From: CAVTWS01 sp963732655 | GTDB lineage: Bacteria; Actinomycetota; Acidimicrobiia; Acidimicrobiales; SHLQ01 | NCBI GenBank assembly: GCA_963732655.1 | Contig: CAVTAI010000010.1 | Span: forward strand, 20,692-84,691 | Length of the DNA: 64,000 nucleotides | Direction of reading: 5' to 3' | In this document: in pieces, positions 42,206 through 51,090 of the stretch | Numbering within the stretch: position 1 is the stretch's first letter | How the letters are laid out: every line of letters begins with the position of its first letter | Notes under the pieces: generated by a model | Databases searched by the model: none | What the model was told of the DNA's origin: nothing | What the model saw: only the letters and a program-made list of their open reading frames with translations | Program-made: the position numbers and the translations under genes

Positions 42206-43279
42206 GTGGCATCGCTGACCGAACGGATGAACGCCCTCGAGCGCGAGTTGGCCGACGTCGAGGTGCAGCTCGCTGACCCGGCCTTGGTTCGCGATCAGGC
42301 GCGATCGCAGGCGGTGAACCGTCGGTACAAGCAGCTCAGCGATGTCGTCGGGGCCTGGCACGCGCTCGAATCGTCCCGCGGGGACCTCGGCGCGGCCCGG
42401 GAGATGTTGAGCGATGCCACCGGCGACGACCGGGTGCTCCTCACCACCGAGGTCGCCGAGATCGAAGCCCAGATCGAGCTCCAGGACGAGCGGCTCCGGC
42501 TCGCCCTCCTGCCCCGAGACCCCAACGACGACAAGAACGTGATCGTCGAGATCCGCGGGGCCGAGGGCGGCGAGGAGGCCAACCTGTTCGCCCGGGACCT
42601 GTTCGACATGTACGTCGCCTACGCCCGTCGGATGGGCTGGAACGTCGAGGTGCTCGGGAGCCAGCCTTCGGACATGGGTGGGTTCACGGACGTGGCCTTC
42701 ATGTTGAAGGGCGACAACGTCTGGAGTCGATTGAAGTTCGAGGCCGGACCGCACCGGGTTCAGCGGGTACCGGTCACCGAATCCCAGGGGCGGATCCACA
42801 CGTCGTCGGCGACGGTCGTGGTGCTGCCCGAGGCCGAGGAGCTCGATCTCGCGATCGACGAGAACGACCTCCAGATCGATGTGTACCGGTCGTCCGGGCC
42901 GGGCGGCCAGTCCGTCAACACGACCGATTCCGCAGTGCGCATCACCCACAAACCCACCGGACTCGTCGTGTCGATGCAGGACGAGAAGAGCCAGCTCCAG
43001 AACCGCCAGAAGGCCATGCAGGTGCTGCGAGCCCGACTGCTCAAGCTCGAACAGGATCGCCAAACGGCCGAGGCGTCGGCCGCCAAACGGGGTCAGATCG
43101 GCGGTGGCGGCCGGTCCGAGAAGATTCGTACCTACAACTTCAAGGAGAACCGGCTGACCGATCACCGCATCGGCCTGACCCTTTACAAGCTGGATCGGAT
43201 CCTCTCTGGCGAACTCGACGAGGTCAGCGACGCGCTCATGCTGGAGGAGCGGGAGCGTCAGCTGAGCGACCAGTCGTGA
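42206..43279 (+). CDS. prfA: Peptide chain release factor 1
   Basis: The 357-residue factor has the catalytic GGQ at 233-235 (SSGPGGQSVNTTDSAV) and the PVT tripeptide at 189-191 (QRVPVTESQGR), which identifies RF1 (UAA/UAG) rather than RF2. It releases the nascent peptide at stop codons. prmC, which methylates the Gln of GGQ, overlaps its stop codon (GTGA), the usual functional pairing. Confidence 0.97.
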   Translation: MASLTERMNALERELADVEVQLADPALVRDQARSQAVNRRYKQLSDVVGAWHALESSRGDLGAAREMLSDATGDDRVLLTTEVAEIEAQIELQDERLRLALLPRDPNDDKNVIVEIRGAEGGEEANLFARDLFDMYVAYARRMGWNVEVLGSQPSDMGGFTDVAFMLKGDNVWSRLKFEAGPHRVQRVPVTESQGRIHTSSATVVVLPEAEELDLAIDENDLQIDVYRSSGPGGQSVNTTDSAVRITHKPTGLVVSMQDEKSQLQNRQKAMQVLRARLLKLEQDRQTAEASAAKRGQIGGGGRSEKIRTYNFKENRLTDHRIGLTLYKLDRILSGELDEVSDALMLEERERQLSDQS

Positions 43280-44127
43280 TCTGGCGACAGGTGCTGGCCG
43301 ACGCCGTCACGGGCCTGCGCGACATCGCCGAGCGTCCTGACCTGGAAGCGCGCTGGCTGGTCGAAGAGGCGTCGGGCCACGAGGGCGAAAGCCACCTCCG
43401 CACGCTCGATGAACCGGTGACCATCCGGTGCCTGGCCTACTTCGACTCCATGCTGGCGCGGCGCCAGGCCGGCGAGCCGATCCAGTACGTCCTGGGGCGC
43501 TGGCCGTTCCGGGAGCTGGACCTCATGGTGGATCGTCGGGTCCTGATCCCGCGACCCGAAACCGAGGTGGTGACCGGCCACGCCATCGCGGTTCTCGCCG
43601 ATCGTGCGAATCCGCGGGTGCTCGACCTCGGGACCGGGTCGGGCGCGATCGCTCTGTCGTGCGCCGTCGAATGCCCGACGGCGCAGGTGTGGGCAACCGA
43701 TGCCTCGGCCGACGCGCTGGCCGTGGCTCGGGCCAACCTGGCCGGCATCGGCCGCGCCGCCGTCCGAGTCAACATGGTGCACGGCTCGTGGTTCGATCCG
43801 GTGCCGGTGGAGCTCGTCGGCCGGTTCGACCTCGTGGTGTCGAACCCGCCGTACGTGGCGGCCGATGAGCAGCTCGATCCGGCCGTGACCGATTGGGAGC
43901 CGGCGGAGGCCCTTGTGTCGGGCCCAACCGGGCTGGAATGTCTCGAGCACCTCATCGAGCAGAGCCCCGAGTGGCTGTTGCCTGGTGGATGGCTCGTGCT
44001 GGAGATCGGATTCGCGCAGGGCGACACCGCGGTGACGAAGGCGCGCCGTCGAGGTTTCGACGACGTGAGAGTCGTCCCCGATCTCGCCGGCCGAGACCGG
44101 GCCCTGACCGCCCGTTGGGCCGACTGA
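43276..44127 (+). CDS. prmC: Release factor glutamine methyltransferase
   Basis: The 283-residue protein has an N-terminal helical substrate domain and a Rossmann methyltransferase domain with the SAM motif VLDLGTGSGAIALS and the catalytic LVVSNPPYVA (N-P-P-Y). It modifies the GGQ glutamine of release factors with S-adenosylmethionine. The GTG start overlaps the prfA stop. A tsaC/sua5 gene, which often follows in actinobacteria, is absent; rpiB is next. Confidence 0.95.
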   Translation: MIWRQVLADAVTGLRDIAERPDLEARWLVEEASGHEGESHLRTLDEPVTIRCLAYFDSMLARRQAGEPIQYVLGRWPFRELDLMVDRRVLIPRPETEVVTGHAIAVLADRANPRVLDLGTGSGAIALSCAVECPTAQVWATDASADALAVARANLAGIGRAAVRVNMVHGSWFDPVPVELVGRFDLVVSNPPYVAADEQLDPAVTDWEPAEALVSGPTGLECLEHLIEQSPEWLLPGGWLVLEIGFAQGDTAVTKARRRGFDDVRVVPDLAGRDRALTARWAD

Positions 44128-44143
44128 CCGAGAGTTGCCCGCG

Positions 44144-44149
44144 TAGGCT
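44144..44149 (+). promoter_or_regulatory. Candidate -10 box for rpiB
   Basis: TAGGCT lies 6 nt before the rpiB ATG at 44156. There is no Shine-Dalgarno, so a leaderless mRNA is likely. Confidence 0.4.
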
Positions 44150-44155
44150 CGCGGC

Positions 44156-44593
44156 ATGCGCATCGCCGTCGGAGCCGACCACGCCGGGTTCACCCTCAAG
44201 CAGGTGCTCGCCGATCACCTCCGGGCCGCCGATCACCAGGTGATCGACCTCGGCACCCACGACACCGGGCGGGTCGACTACCCGGACTACGGCGCCGCCG
44301 TCGGCCGCGCCGTCGCCAGCGGCGACGCCGACCTCGGCGTCTGCGTCTGCGGCAGCGGCATCGGGATCGCCATGGCCGCCAACAAGGTTCCGGGCGTCCG
44401 GGCCGCGACGGTTCACGACGCCACATCGGCGCGTCTCTCACGGCAGCACAACGATGCCAACGTGATCTGCCTCGGTGAGCGCCTCACCGGCGAACAGGTG
44501 GCGTTGGACGCCCTCGATGCCTGGGTGGCGGCCGCCTTCGAAGGGGGCCGCCACACCGCCCGGGTGGCCAAGATCGACGCCCTCGGCGCCTGA
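44156..44593 (+). CDS. rpiB: Ribose-5-phosphate isomerase B
   Basis: The 145-residue RpiB/LacAB-family enzyme starts MRIAVGADHAGFTLKQVLAD and has the active-site Cys65 in VCVCGSGIGIAMAANK. RQHNDANVICLGERL is the usual second half. It interconverts ribulose 5-phosphate and ribose 5-phosphate in the pentose phosphate pathway. In Streptomyces-like genomes it lies near glyA; here a nucleotidyltransferase gene has come between. Confidence 0.95.
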   Translation: MRIAVGADHAGFTLKQVLADHLRAADHQVIDLGTHDTGRVDYPDYGAAVGRAVASGDADLGVCVCGSGIGIAMAANKVPGVRAATVHDATSARLSRQHNDANVICLGERLTGEQVALDALDAWVAAAFEGGRHTARVAKIDALGA

Positions 44594-44705
44594 CCGGAGG
44601 AGCAAGCGCTTTCACGACCGAATTGGGTCACGCGGCTCGGCGACGCCCGTGCGCACGCCCTGTACCCTCGGTCCCCAGACAACGTCGAACGGGGGCCGAG
44701 CGCAG

Positions 44706-45512
44706 ATGGCACAGGACAAGATCGATCCCGCCCAGGTGCCCGTGGTGATCTTCTGCGGCGGGCAGGGCACACGGATCCGGGAGGCCTCGGAGTCGTTGCC
44801 CAAGCCGATGATCGAGATCGGTGGCAAGCCCGTGCTGTGGCACATCATGAAGCTGTACGCCCACTACGGGCACCGGCGCTTCGTGTTGTGTCTCGGCTAC
44901 AAGGACTGGGTCATCAAGCAGTTCTTCCTGAACTACCGCCCGCAGCTGAGCGACATGACGATCCGCCTCCAGCGTCCCGAGGAAACCGAGTACCACGGCG
45001 ACTTCGGCAGCGAGGATTGGGAGGTGTCGCTCGTCTACACGGGGCTGGACACCTTGACGGGAGCCCGGTTGGCCCAGGTCGGCCAGTACCTGGATGCCCC
45101 GTACTTCTGCCTGACCTACGGCGACGGCGTGGCCGATGTCGACATCGCCGACCTGATCGACGTGCATGTCGGCCACGGTCTGCTGGGCACGATCACGACC
45201 GTCCACCCGACATCACGATTCGGGGAGTTGCAGATGGACGGTGCCCGGGTCAGCGGATTCGACGAGAAGCCCGAGCTCAGCGAGGGTTTCATCAATGGCG
45301 GCTACTTCGTGTTCGACCGCGAGTTCCTGCAGTACGTCAGCGTCGACTCACCGATGCTCGAGAAGGATCCTCTGCAGGAGCTGGTGGCGGCCGGGCAACT
45401 CGGGTACCGGGTGCACGAGGGCTTCTGGCGGGGCATGGACACCTACCGGGAGTACGTCGAGCTCAACAACCTGTGGGATTCCCACCTTGCCCCGTGGCGA
45501 GTTTGGGACTGA
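44706..45512 (+). CDS. rfbF: Glucose-1-phosphate cytidylyltransferase
   Basis: The 268-residue nucleotidyltransferase starts at ATG 44706. VVIFCGGQGTRIREASESLP is the nucleotide-binding signature, followed by KPMIEIGGKPVLWHIMKLYA and CLTYGDGVADVDIADLIDVH. The close fit to RfbF indicates CTP plus glucose-1-phosphate giving CDP-glucose, the entry to CDP-deoxy and branched sugars. Its likely partners (epimerases, oxidoreductase) lie 3-6 kb downstream on the other strand. TACCCT near 44663 may be its -10 box. Confidence 0.93.
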   Translation: MAQDKIDPAQVPVVIFCGGQGTRIREASESLPKPMIEIGGKPVLWHIMKLYAHYGHRRFVLCLGYKDWVIKQFFLNYRPQLSDMTIRLQRPEETEYHGDFGSEDWEVSLVYTGLDTLTGARLAQVGQYLDAPYFCLTYGDGVADVDIADLIDVHVGHGLLGTITTVHPTSRFGELQMDGARVSGFDEKPELSEGFINGGYFVFDREFLQYVSVDSPMLEKDPLQELVAAGQLGYRVHEGFWRGMDTYREYVELNNLWDSHLAPWRVWD

Positions 45513-45547
45513 GAGCAATAGCGCCCCCGCCGGGCGCGCCGGCCAGA

Positions 45548-45584
45548 TAGCCTCGGGACGTCCCGAATTCGGGATCCGAGAGGA
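45548..45584 (+). promoter_or_regulatory. glyA promoter and 5' hairpin
   Basis: TAGCCT (45548-45553) is a good -10 box. The short leader then contains the perfect palindrome TCCCGAATTCGGGA (45561-45574) directly before the GAGAGGAG ribosome-binding site. The hairpin could control access to the site, but the sequence does not match a riboswitch that I recognise. Confidence 0.45.
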
Positions 45585-45592
45585 GCCGTCCC

Positions 45593-46837
45593 GTGCCCTG
45601 GTCCACCGCAGGCGACCCTGAGCTGTCAGCACTACTCGACGCCGAGATCGTCCGCCAGAACACCACCCTCCAACTCATCGCCAGCGAGAACTTCGCGTCA
45701 CCGGCCGTCATGGCGGCCACCGGTTCGGTCCTGACGAACAAGTACAGCGAGGGGTACCCGGGCAAGCGGTACTACGGCGGGAACGACATCGTCGACCAGG
45801 TGGAGGATCTGGCCCGCCAGCGGGTCTGCGCCCTGTTCGGCGCCGAACACGCCAACGTGCAGCCTCACGCCGGGGCGAACGCGAACGTCGCCGCGTATCT
45901 GGCCGTCCTCGAGGCGGGCGACACCGTCCTCGGCATGAGCCTCGACCACGGCGGGCACCTGACCCACGGCTCCCCGGTCAACATCAGCGGGCGGTTGTAC
46001 CGCTTCCTGCCGTATGGCGTGACCCCGAGCGACGAGCGGATCGACTACGACCAGATCCGTGACCTGGCTCGGGAGCACCGACCCAAGCTGATCGTGGCCG
46101 GCGCCACCGCCTACCCCCGCATCATCGAGCCGGCCCCGCTCCGCGAGATCGCCGACGAGGTCGGCGCGCTCTTGATGTTCGATGCCGCCCACATCGCCGG
46201 GCTCATCGCCGGCGGTGCGCATCCGAACCCCACACCGTTCGCCGACATCGTGACCTTCACGACCCACAAGACCCTGCGGGGGCCGCGAGGGGGCTGCATC
46301 CTGAGCCGGGCCGAGCTCGGTCCGGCGATCGACAAGGCCGTCTTCCCCGGCCTGCAGGGTGGGCCGCTCGAGCACGTCATCGCCGCCAAGGCGCTGGCCT
46401 TCCACGAAGCGGCCCAGCCCGAGTTCAGCGCCTACGCCCACGGGATCGTGGCCAACGCGCAAGCCCTCGCCTCAGCGCTGGCGGGCCAGGGGTTCCGCCT
46501 GGTGTCGGGCGGGACGGACAACCACCTGATGCTCGTCGACCTTCGCACGTTCGACTCCGAGCTGACCGGCAAGGAAGCACAGGGGGTGCTCGACCAGGCG
46601 GGGATCAGCCTGAACAAGAACACCGTCCCCGATGATCCTCGGTCCCCGTTCGTGGCCAGCGGCGTGCGGATCGGCACCCCGGCGGTCACCACCCAGGGCA
46701 TGGGCGAGGCCGAGATGGTCACGATCGCTGGCCTCATCGCCCGAGCACTGCGCAGCCGCGGCGACGCCGCCGACCTGGCGGCGGTCCGCCAGAACGTGGC
46801 CGACCTCTGCGGTCGGTACACCCCGTACTCGAGCTGA
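45593..46837 (+). CDS. glyA: Serine hydroxymethyltransferase
   Basis: The 414-residue PLP enzyme has LIASENFASPAVMAATGSVL near its start and the Schiff-base lysine Lys226 in VTFTTHKTLRGPRGG. It converts serine and tetrahydrofolate to glycine and methylene-THF. GTG 45593 follows GAGAGGAG. Its place before the wecA-like gene matches the order in Streptomyces. Confidence 0.97.
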   Translation: MPWSTAGDPELSALLDAEIVRQNTTLQLIASENFASPAVMAATGSVLTNKYSEGYPGKRYYGGNDIVDQVEDLARQRVCALFGAEHANVQPHAGANANVAAYLAVLEAGDTVLGMSLDHGGHLTHGSPVNISGRLYRFLPYGVTPSDERIDYDQIRDLAREHRPKLIVAGATAYPRIIEPAPLREIADEVGALLMFDAAHIAGLIAGGAHPNPTPFADIVTFTTHKTLRGPRGGCILSRAELGPAIDKAVFPGLQGGPLEHVIAAKALAFHEAAQPEFSAYAHGIVANAQALASALAGQGFRLVSGGTDNHLMLVDLRTFDSELTGKEAQGVLDQAGISLNKNTVPDDPRSPFVASGVRIGTPAVTTQGMGEAEMVTIAGLIARALRSRGDAADLAAVRQNVADLCGRYTPYSS

Positions 46838-46850
46838 CCCGAGCCCGCCT

Positions 46851-47969
46851 GTGCCCACCGTCCGCGACTACCTGGTGGTCATGGCGGTAGCGGCGGTGAC
46901 CACAGGAGTGCTCACCCCCCTGGTCCGCGTCGTCGCCGTCCGCCGCGGCATCGTCGTCATCCCGAACGATCGGCACGTCCACACCCGACCAGTCCCCGCG
47001 GTCGGTGGTGCAGCCATGTTCGCGGGCCTGCTCGCCGCGTTGGCCACGGCGTGGAGCATGTCGGCGTTCGACGATGTGTTCATCGCTCCGAGCGACATCG
47101 TCGGCCTCTTGGTGGCGTCGTCGGTCATGTACGCCGTCGGGCTGCTCGACGACCTCCGACCGGTGTCGGCGCCGGCGAAGACGGCCGGGATGGTGCTGGC
47201 GGCCAGCGTGCTGTCGATCTCTGGTGTGAGCCTTCTCGTCTTCCGGATCCCGTTCTTCCAACTGCTGGTGCTGTCATCGGACTGGTCGGCCCTGCTGACC
47301 GTGTTGTGGGTGGTGGGTATCGCCAACGCCGTCAACCTCATCGACGGGCTCGACGGTTTGGCGGCCGGCATCGTCGGCATCGCCGGAGCCACGTTCTGGC
47401 TGTACAGCATGGAGCTGCTCGACCAGGACGAGCTGTTGCCGGGCAACCCGGGGGCCCTCATCGCCGCGATCATCGTCGGCCTCTGTGTGGGGTTCCTGCC
47501 CCACAACTTCTATCCGGCCCGGATCTTCATGGGCGACGGCGGGGCGCTCCTGCTCGGGCTGCTCATGGCGGCCAGCACCATCTCGGTGGGCGGGCGATCC
47601 AATTCGGACGTCACCGGTCAATCACTCGTCTTCTTCGCGCCGATCGTGATCCCGCTGGTCATCCTCGGCGTGCCGCTGCTCGATCTGGTGTTCGCCATCC
47701 TGCGTCGGGCCATTCGTCGCAAGGGGGTGGCGACGGCTGACCGTGAGCACCTCCATCACCGGCTCATGCGTCTCGGTCACGGCCACGTGCGAACGGTGCT
47801 CATCATGTGGGCGTGGACTGCTCTGTTGTCGGTCCTCGCGCTGTATCCCATCTACACGGGCACCAGCGACGCGTTCGTACCCAGTGCCATCGCCGCCCTG
47901 GTCCTGATGCTGGTGACCGTGTTCCTTCCAGGGCGCGCCGGCCGTCGTTCCGAACTCGAAGACGCCTGA
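46851..47969 (+). CDS. MraY/WecA-family undecaprenyl-phosphate sugar-1-phosphate transferase
   Basis: The 372-residue membrane protein has about ten helices and the family's cytoplasmic signatures: PNDRHVHTRPVPAVGGAAMF, GLLDDLRPVS (the D-D pair), NAVNLIDGLDGLAAGI and FMGDGGALLLG. The late HLHHRLMRLGHG motif is typical of WecA/TagO rather than MraY. It would attach GlcNAc-1-phosphate or a similar sugar to undecaprenyl phosphate to start cell-wall or surface polysaccharide synthesis. The GTG start lies 13 nt after the glyA stop. The adjacent sugar and flippase genes fit this role. Confidence 0.93.
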   Translation: MPTVRDYLVVMAVAAVTTGVLTPLVRVVAVRRGIVVIPNDRHVHTRPVPAVGGAAMFAGLLAALATAWSMSAFDDVFIAPSDIVGLLVASSVMYAVGLLDDLRPVSAPAKTAGMVLAASVLSISGVSLLVFRIPFFQLLVLSSDWSALLTVLWVVGIANAVNLIDGLDGLAAGIVGIAGATFWLYSMELLDQDELLPGNPGALIAAIIVGLCVGFLPHNFYPARIFMGDGGALLLGLLMAASTISVGGRSNSDVTGQSLVFFAPIVIPLVILGVPLLDLVFAILRRAIRRKGVATADREHLHHRLMRLGHGHVRTVLIMWAWTALLSVLALYPIYTGTSDAFVPSAIAALVLMLVTVFLPGRAGRRSELEDA

Positions 47970-47980
47970 AGCGAGGTATG

Positions 47981-48084
47981 TCTCAGCCGCCGAAGGCGGC
48001 GGTGTGTCTCAGCCGCCGAAGGCGGCGGTGTGTCTCAGCCGCCGAAGGCGGCGGTGTGTCTCAGCCGCCGAAGGCGGCGGTCTG
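47981..48084 (-). repeat. 26-bp tandem array seeded by the 3' end of the SAF-type oxidoreductase gene
   Basis: Copies lie at 47981-48006, 48007-48032, 48033-48058 and 48059-48084. The last contains the stop codon and final codons (TAAFGG) of the minus-strand gene and differs from the others by one base near its end. Each copy holds GCCGCC-GAA-GGCGGC, a tight 6-bp hairpin. The three extra copies fill the gap between two convergent genes. There are no spacers, so it is not a CRISPR array. Confidence 0.92.
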
Positions 48085-49350
48085 CTCGGCCCACAGTCGA
48101 TCGCTCAGGCGACCGGCCGGCAGCTCGACATCGTCGAACGTGATCGGGGCGTCCTGGGACAGGTCACGCGTGAGGACACACCCATCGCTGAGACCGATCG
48201 GGAGGAGGTTCTCGCTCCGAGCCACCGGGCTGTTCTCCATGACCCCGTAGCATGTGAACCCACCGACGCCGTCGAGGCGTGTGCCGGCGGTCAGATCGAA
48301 CTTCGCCAGCGCCACCACATCGGTCACGGGTGCGCCGATCGGCGTGACGGACGAGTCGCCGAAGAGCACGGACCGAGCGACGGTCAACGGGGTCTCGAGC
48401 GGGCTCAGGTGGTACGGGCGGTAGAAGGTGTACACGGGTCCGTCGCCCATCTTGTAGATCTTCATGTAGCGCTGGTGGAACCAGCCCTCGGAGTAGGCCA
48501 GCACGAAGACGCCGAAGCTCGGTTCGGCACCCAGGATGTAGTCGACGATGCCGCCGCCGTCCTGGTACAGCTTCTCGACGGGGAACAGGGCGTGCGCCTC
48601 TTCGACACGGCTGGTGGTGGGCCCTTCCATGCCCCGCTGGGACACCCCGAAGCCGGAGGCGTTGGCCACGCAGGCCATCTCGGCGGCGATCTTGGTGCCA
48701 TCGGCGAAGCTGGTGATGTGCTTCGGTCGCTGGAACACGTTGGCCGCGAAACCGGCCTGGGTCTCCGGGGTGCGGCGGTGATCGAGCAGCGACTTGATGT
48801 TGCCGAGCACCACCGGGGTGAAGCCCATCATGCGGGCTTCCCTCACGAGGTTCATGATGACGCCCGGCTGGTCGCCGTCGGCGTCGGTGAACACGATCCC
48901 GGCGGCATCGGCGCGCTTCTTCAGGATCGGACCGAGCGTGCAGTCGAGCTCGGCGTTGAGGAGCACCAGATGCTTGCCGTTCTCGATGGCCGCGACGGCG
49001 GTGTGGCTGCCGAACTCGATCTCTCCGGTGGCCTCGACGATGGCCTCGATGCGGTCGTTGCCCGTGACGAGGGACGGGTCATCGGTGATCGCCGGCTGGT
49101 GTTTGGCCATGGCGGCGGCCAGCTCGGCGGGGGTTGACACCGTGGCGAAGTCGTCGACGCCGATGTCGGTGAACGCTTTGGCCGCTTCGTCGAGCGTGCG
49201 GTTGGCGACCACGCTGACTTCCATACCCGGCGTGGCTTCGGTGATCTGGTGCACGAGGCCACGGCCGGCGAACCCGGCACCTACGACGCCGACACGTACC
49301 GGATCCCCGGCGGCTCGGCGAGCTTCAAGCGCACTGTCGACGATGATCAC
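48061..49350 (-). CDS. NAD(P)-binding SAF-domain oxidoreductase (COG4091-type, homoserine-dehydrogenase-like)
   Basis: The 429-residue product starts at GTG 49350 after GGAG. It has a Rossmann motif VRVGVVGAGFAGRGLVHQI, the dehydrogenase-like VEATGEIEFGSHTAVAAIEN, and a C-terminal SAF-like region (SENLLPIGLSDGCVLTRDLS). Such proteins often occur in clusters with glucose-1-phosphate cytidylyltransferase and sugar epimerases, where they may reduce a keto-sugar; that role is inferred. It is last of three minus-strand genes with the 3,5-epimerase-like and NAD-epimerase genes. Confidence 0.82.
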   Translation of the reverse strand: MIIVDSALEARRAAGDPVRVGVVGAGFAGRGLVHQITEATPGMEVSVVANRTLDEAAKAFTDIGVDDFATVSTPAELAAAMAKHQPAITDDPSLVTGNDRIEAIVEATGEIEFGSHTAVAAIENGKHLVLLNAELDCTLGPILKKRADAAGIVFTDADGDQPGVIMNLVREARMMGFTPVVLGNIKSLLDHRRTPETQAGFAANVFQRPKHITSFADGTKIAAEMACVANASGFGVSQRGMEGPTTSRVEEAHALFPVEKLYQDGGGIVDYILGAEPSFGVFVLAYSEGWFHQRYMKIYKMGDGPVYTFYRPYHLSPLETPLTVARSVLFGDSSVTPIGAPVTDVVALAKFDLTAGTRLDGVGGFTCYGVMENSPVARSENLLPIGLSDGCVLTRDLSQDAPITFDDVELPAGRLSDRLWAEQTAAFGG

Positions 49351-49381
49351 GATGGACTCCAGTCGTGGAGGTGGTTCGGGT

Positions 49382-49918
49382 TTACAGAGAAGGGAGCGGC
49401 ACAGGGACGAAGTCGGGCCAGCTACGGTCCTTGTCGGACACGATGACCCCGGATTTGATGGGCCATTCGATGCTGAGGGCCGGATCGTCGGGTCGGAAGC
49501 CGATCTCGGCGCCCGGGGTATAGGGCGACGAGACGGCGTACAGCACGGCGGTGCCGTCGACGAGGGCCTGATATCCCTTGGCGTGGTACGGCGGCACGTA
49601 CAGGGCATCGAACCGGTCGGCCGCCAGCTCGACGCTGCACGAGCGGCCGGTGGTGACGTCGACGATCACGTGGTGGCTGGCGCCGGAGATACACCGGAAG
49701 AACTTGGCTTCGCCGTGAGGCGGGAGCTGGACGTGAAGGCCGCGGATCGTGCCGGCCACGATGTTGGTCGACACGTTCATCTGGGCGATCTCGCCGACGC
49801 ACCCGTGATCGGCGAGCTCCTGCGCACACCACGCCCGGGCGAAGAACCCCCGCTCGTCCTCCCGACGCTCGAGCGCGACGTGGTAGGCGCCCTCAATAGG
49901 AAGTGCGGTGAACTTCAT
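49382..49918 (-). CDS. RmlC-like dTDP-4-dehydrorhamnose 3,5-epimerase family protein
   Basis: The 178-residue cupin has ERREDERGFFARAWCAQELA near the N-terminus, then NVSTNIVAGTIRGLHVQLPP with the catalytic His region, FFRCISGASHHVIVDVTTG and the tail YTPGAEIGFRPDDPALSIEW. It would epimerise a 4-keto sugar nucleotide. In this cluster the likely substrate is a CDP- or dTDP-4-keto-deoxyhexose. It is 31 nt upstream of the SAF oxidoreductase gene and follows the NAD-epimerase gene by 5 nt. Confidence 0.9.
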   Translation of the reverse strand: MKFTALPIEGAYHVALERREDERGFFARAWCAQELADHGCVGEIAQMNVSTNIVAGTIRGLHVQLPPHGEAKFFRCISGASHHVIVDVTTGRSCSVELAADRFDALYVPPYHAKGYQALVDGTAVLYAVSSPYTPGAEIGFRPDDPALSIEWPIKSGVIVSDKDRSWPDFVPVPLPSL

Positions 49919-49923
49919 TCGTC

Positions 49924-50945
49924 CTACGTCCAGAAGAAGTCGTCGTCGATCTGGTTGGTGCCGAGCAGGTGTTTGATCTGCTTGATGCGGGTGTGCCCCC
50001 GGAACCGGTACAGGTCCTCGTCGAACCCGATGCGTTGGAAGGTGTCGATCAGCTCCTTGGCGCCGGTGCTCACGTCCCAGGAGCAGTGGAATCCGGGGAG
50101 CTGCTCGTGGATCTTGCTGAAGTCGGCTCGGTAGTTGCGCTTGTCGGCCGAGGAGTCGCCGAAGATCACCTCGCATCCGGGCACGAGGTCGCCGATGATC
50201 TCAGCGATCTGGCGGACCTGATAGTTCTGGTTGTCCGAACCCACGTTGAATATCTGGTCGTGGACGATCTCGCGTGGTGCATCGAGGACGCAGGCCACGG
50301 CGTGGGAGATGTCGAGGATGTGCACGAACGGACGCCACGGCGTGCCGTCGCTGGCCATCCGGATCTCCTTGTACAAGAACGCGCTGGCCGCCAGGTCGTT
50401 GACCACGAGGTCGAAGCGCTGGCGGGGGGAGGCGCCGAAAGCGGTGGCGTTGCGCATGAAGGTGGGGGAAAGGAGTCGTCGGCCAGTGGGGAGACGGTCT
50501 GCTCGATCAGAACCTTGCACTTGGCGTAGCTGGTGAGCGGCTCGACGGAGTCGCCTTCCTTGCTCGGCTTGTCACCCGAGGCGCCGTACACGCTGCACGA
50601 CGACATGTGGATGAACCGCTCGACGCCGGCACGTTTGGCCTTCTCGGCCAGGGCCAGGCTGCCATGATGATTGATCTTGTAGGTGACGTCCTGGTTGAGC
50701 TCACCGACGGGATCGTTGGACACCTCGGCCAGATGCACGACGGCGTCGAACCCGGCCAAGTCGTCCTCGGTGATGTGCCGGGTGTCCTTGGTGATCATCG
50801 TGGGCCGGCGTTCGTCGCTCGGGTACAACCAACCGACGCGGTGAAATCCACTGTCGAGCCCGGTCACGTCGTGACCTCGCTGGATCAGAACATTGCCCAT
50901 GCGCACGCCGATGTAGCCGTCCGCTCCCGTGAGCAGCACCTTCAT
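49924..50945 (-). pseudogene. NAD-dependent sugar-nucleotide epimerase/dehydratase with an apparent frameshift
   Basis: From ATG 50945 the extended-SDR protein begins MKVLLTGADGYIGVRMG (NAD-binding GxxGxxG) and has SSCSVYGASG plus the catalytic YxxxK in SYAKCKVLIEQ. After DDSF near 50470 it loses its frame. The normal continuation, beginning SPTFMRNATAFGASP, appears one base out of register and runs to 49924. Adding one base in the GGGGGAAA run (50464-50471, forward strand) restores a 340-residue protein. Everything else is well conserved, so recent mutation or a sequencing error is likely. It probably handles the CDP/dTDP sugar of this cluster. Confidence 0.85.
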
Positions 50946-51090
50946 TGTGGACTCCCGTTCCCGTCGATGTGACCAGCCTACGGGGAGTGCTTTCACCGGT
51001 CATGGGCACCTCGACCCTCGGTCGTGGGCCACACGTTCCGTTGCCGACGTCGTGTCGTATCACGTCGGTACTGCTCGTGTTTCTGGGACC

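Noticed and set aside
45548..45592. Riboswitch before glyA
   Set aside because: The leader is only about 35 nt and holds a single palindrome; glycine, THF and SAM riboswitches need far longer conserved cores.
47981..48084. Possible CRISPR array
   Set aside because: The 26-bp units abut each other without unique spacers, and the last unit is the coding end of a gene.
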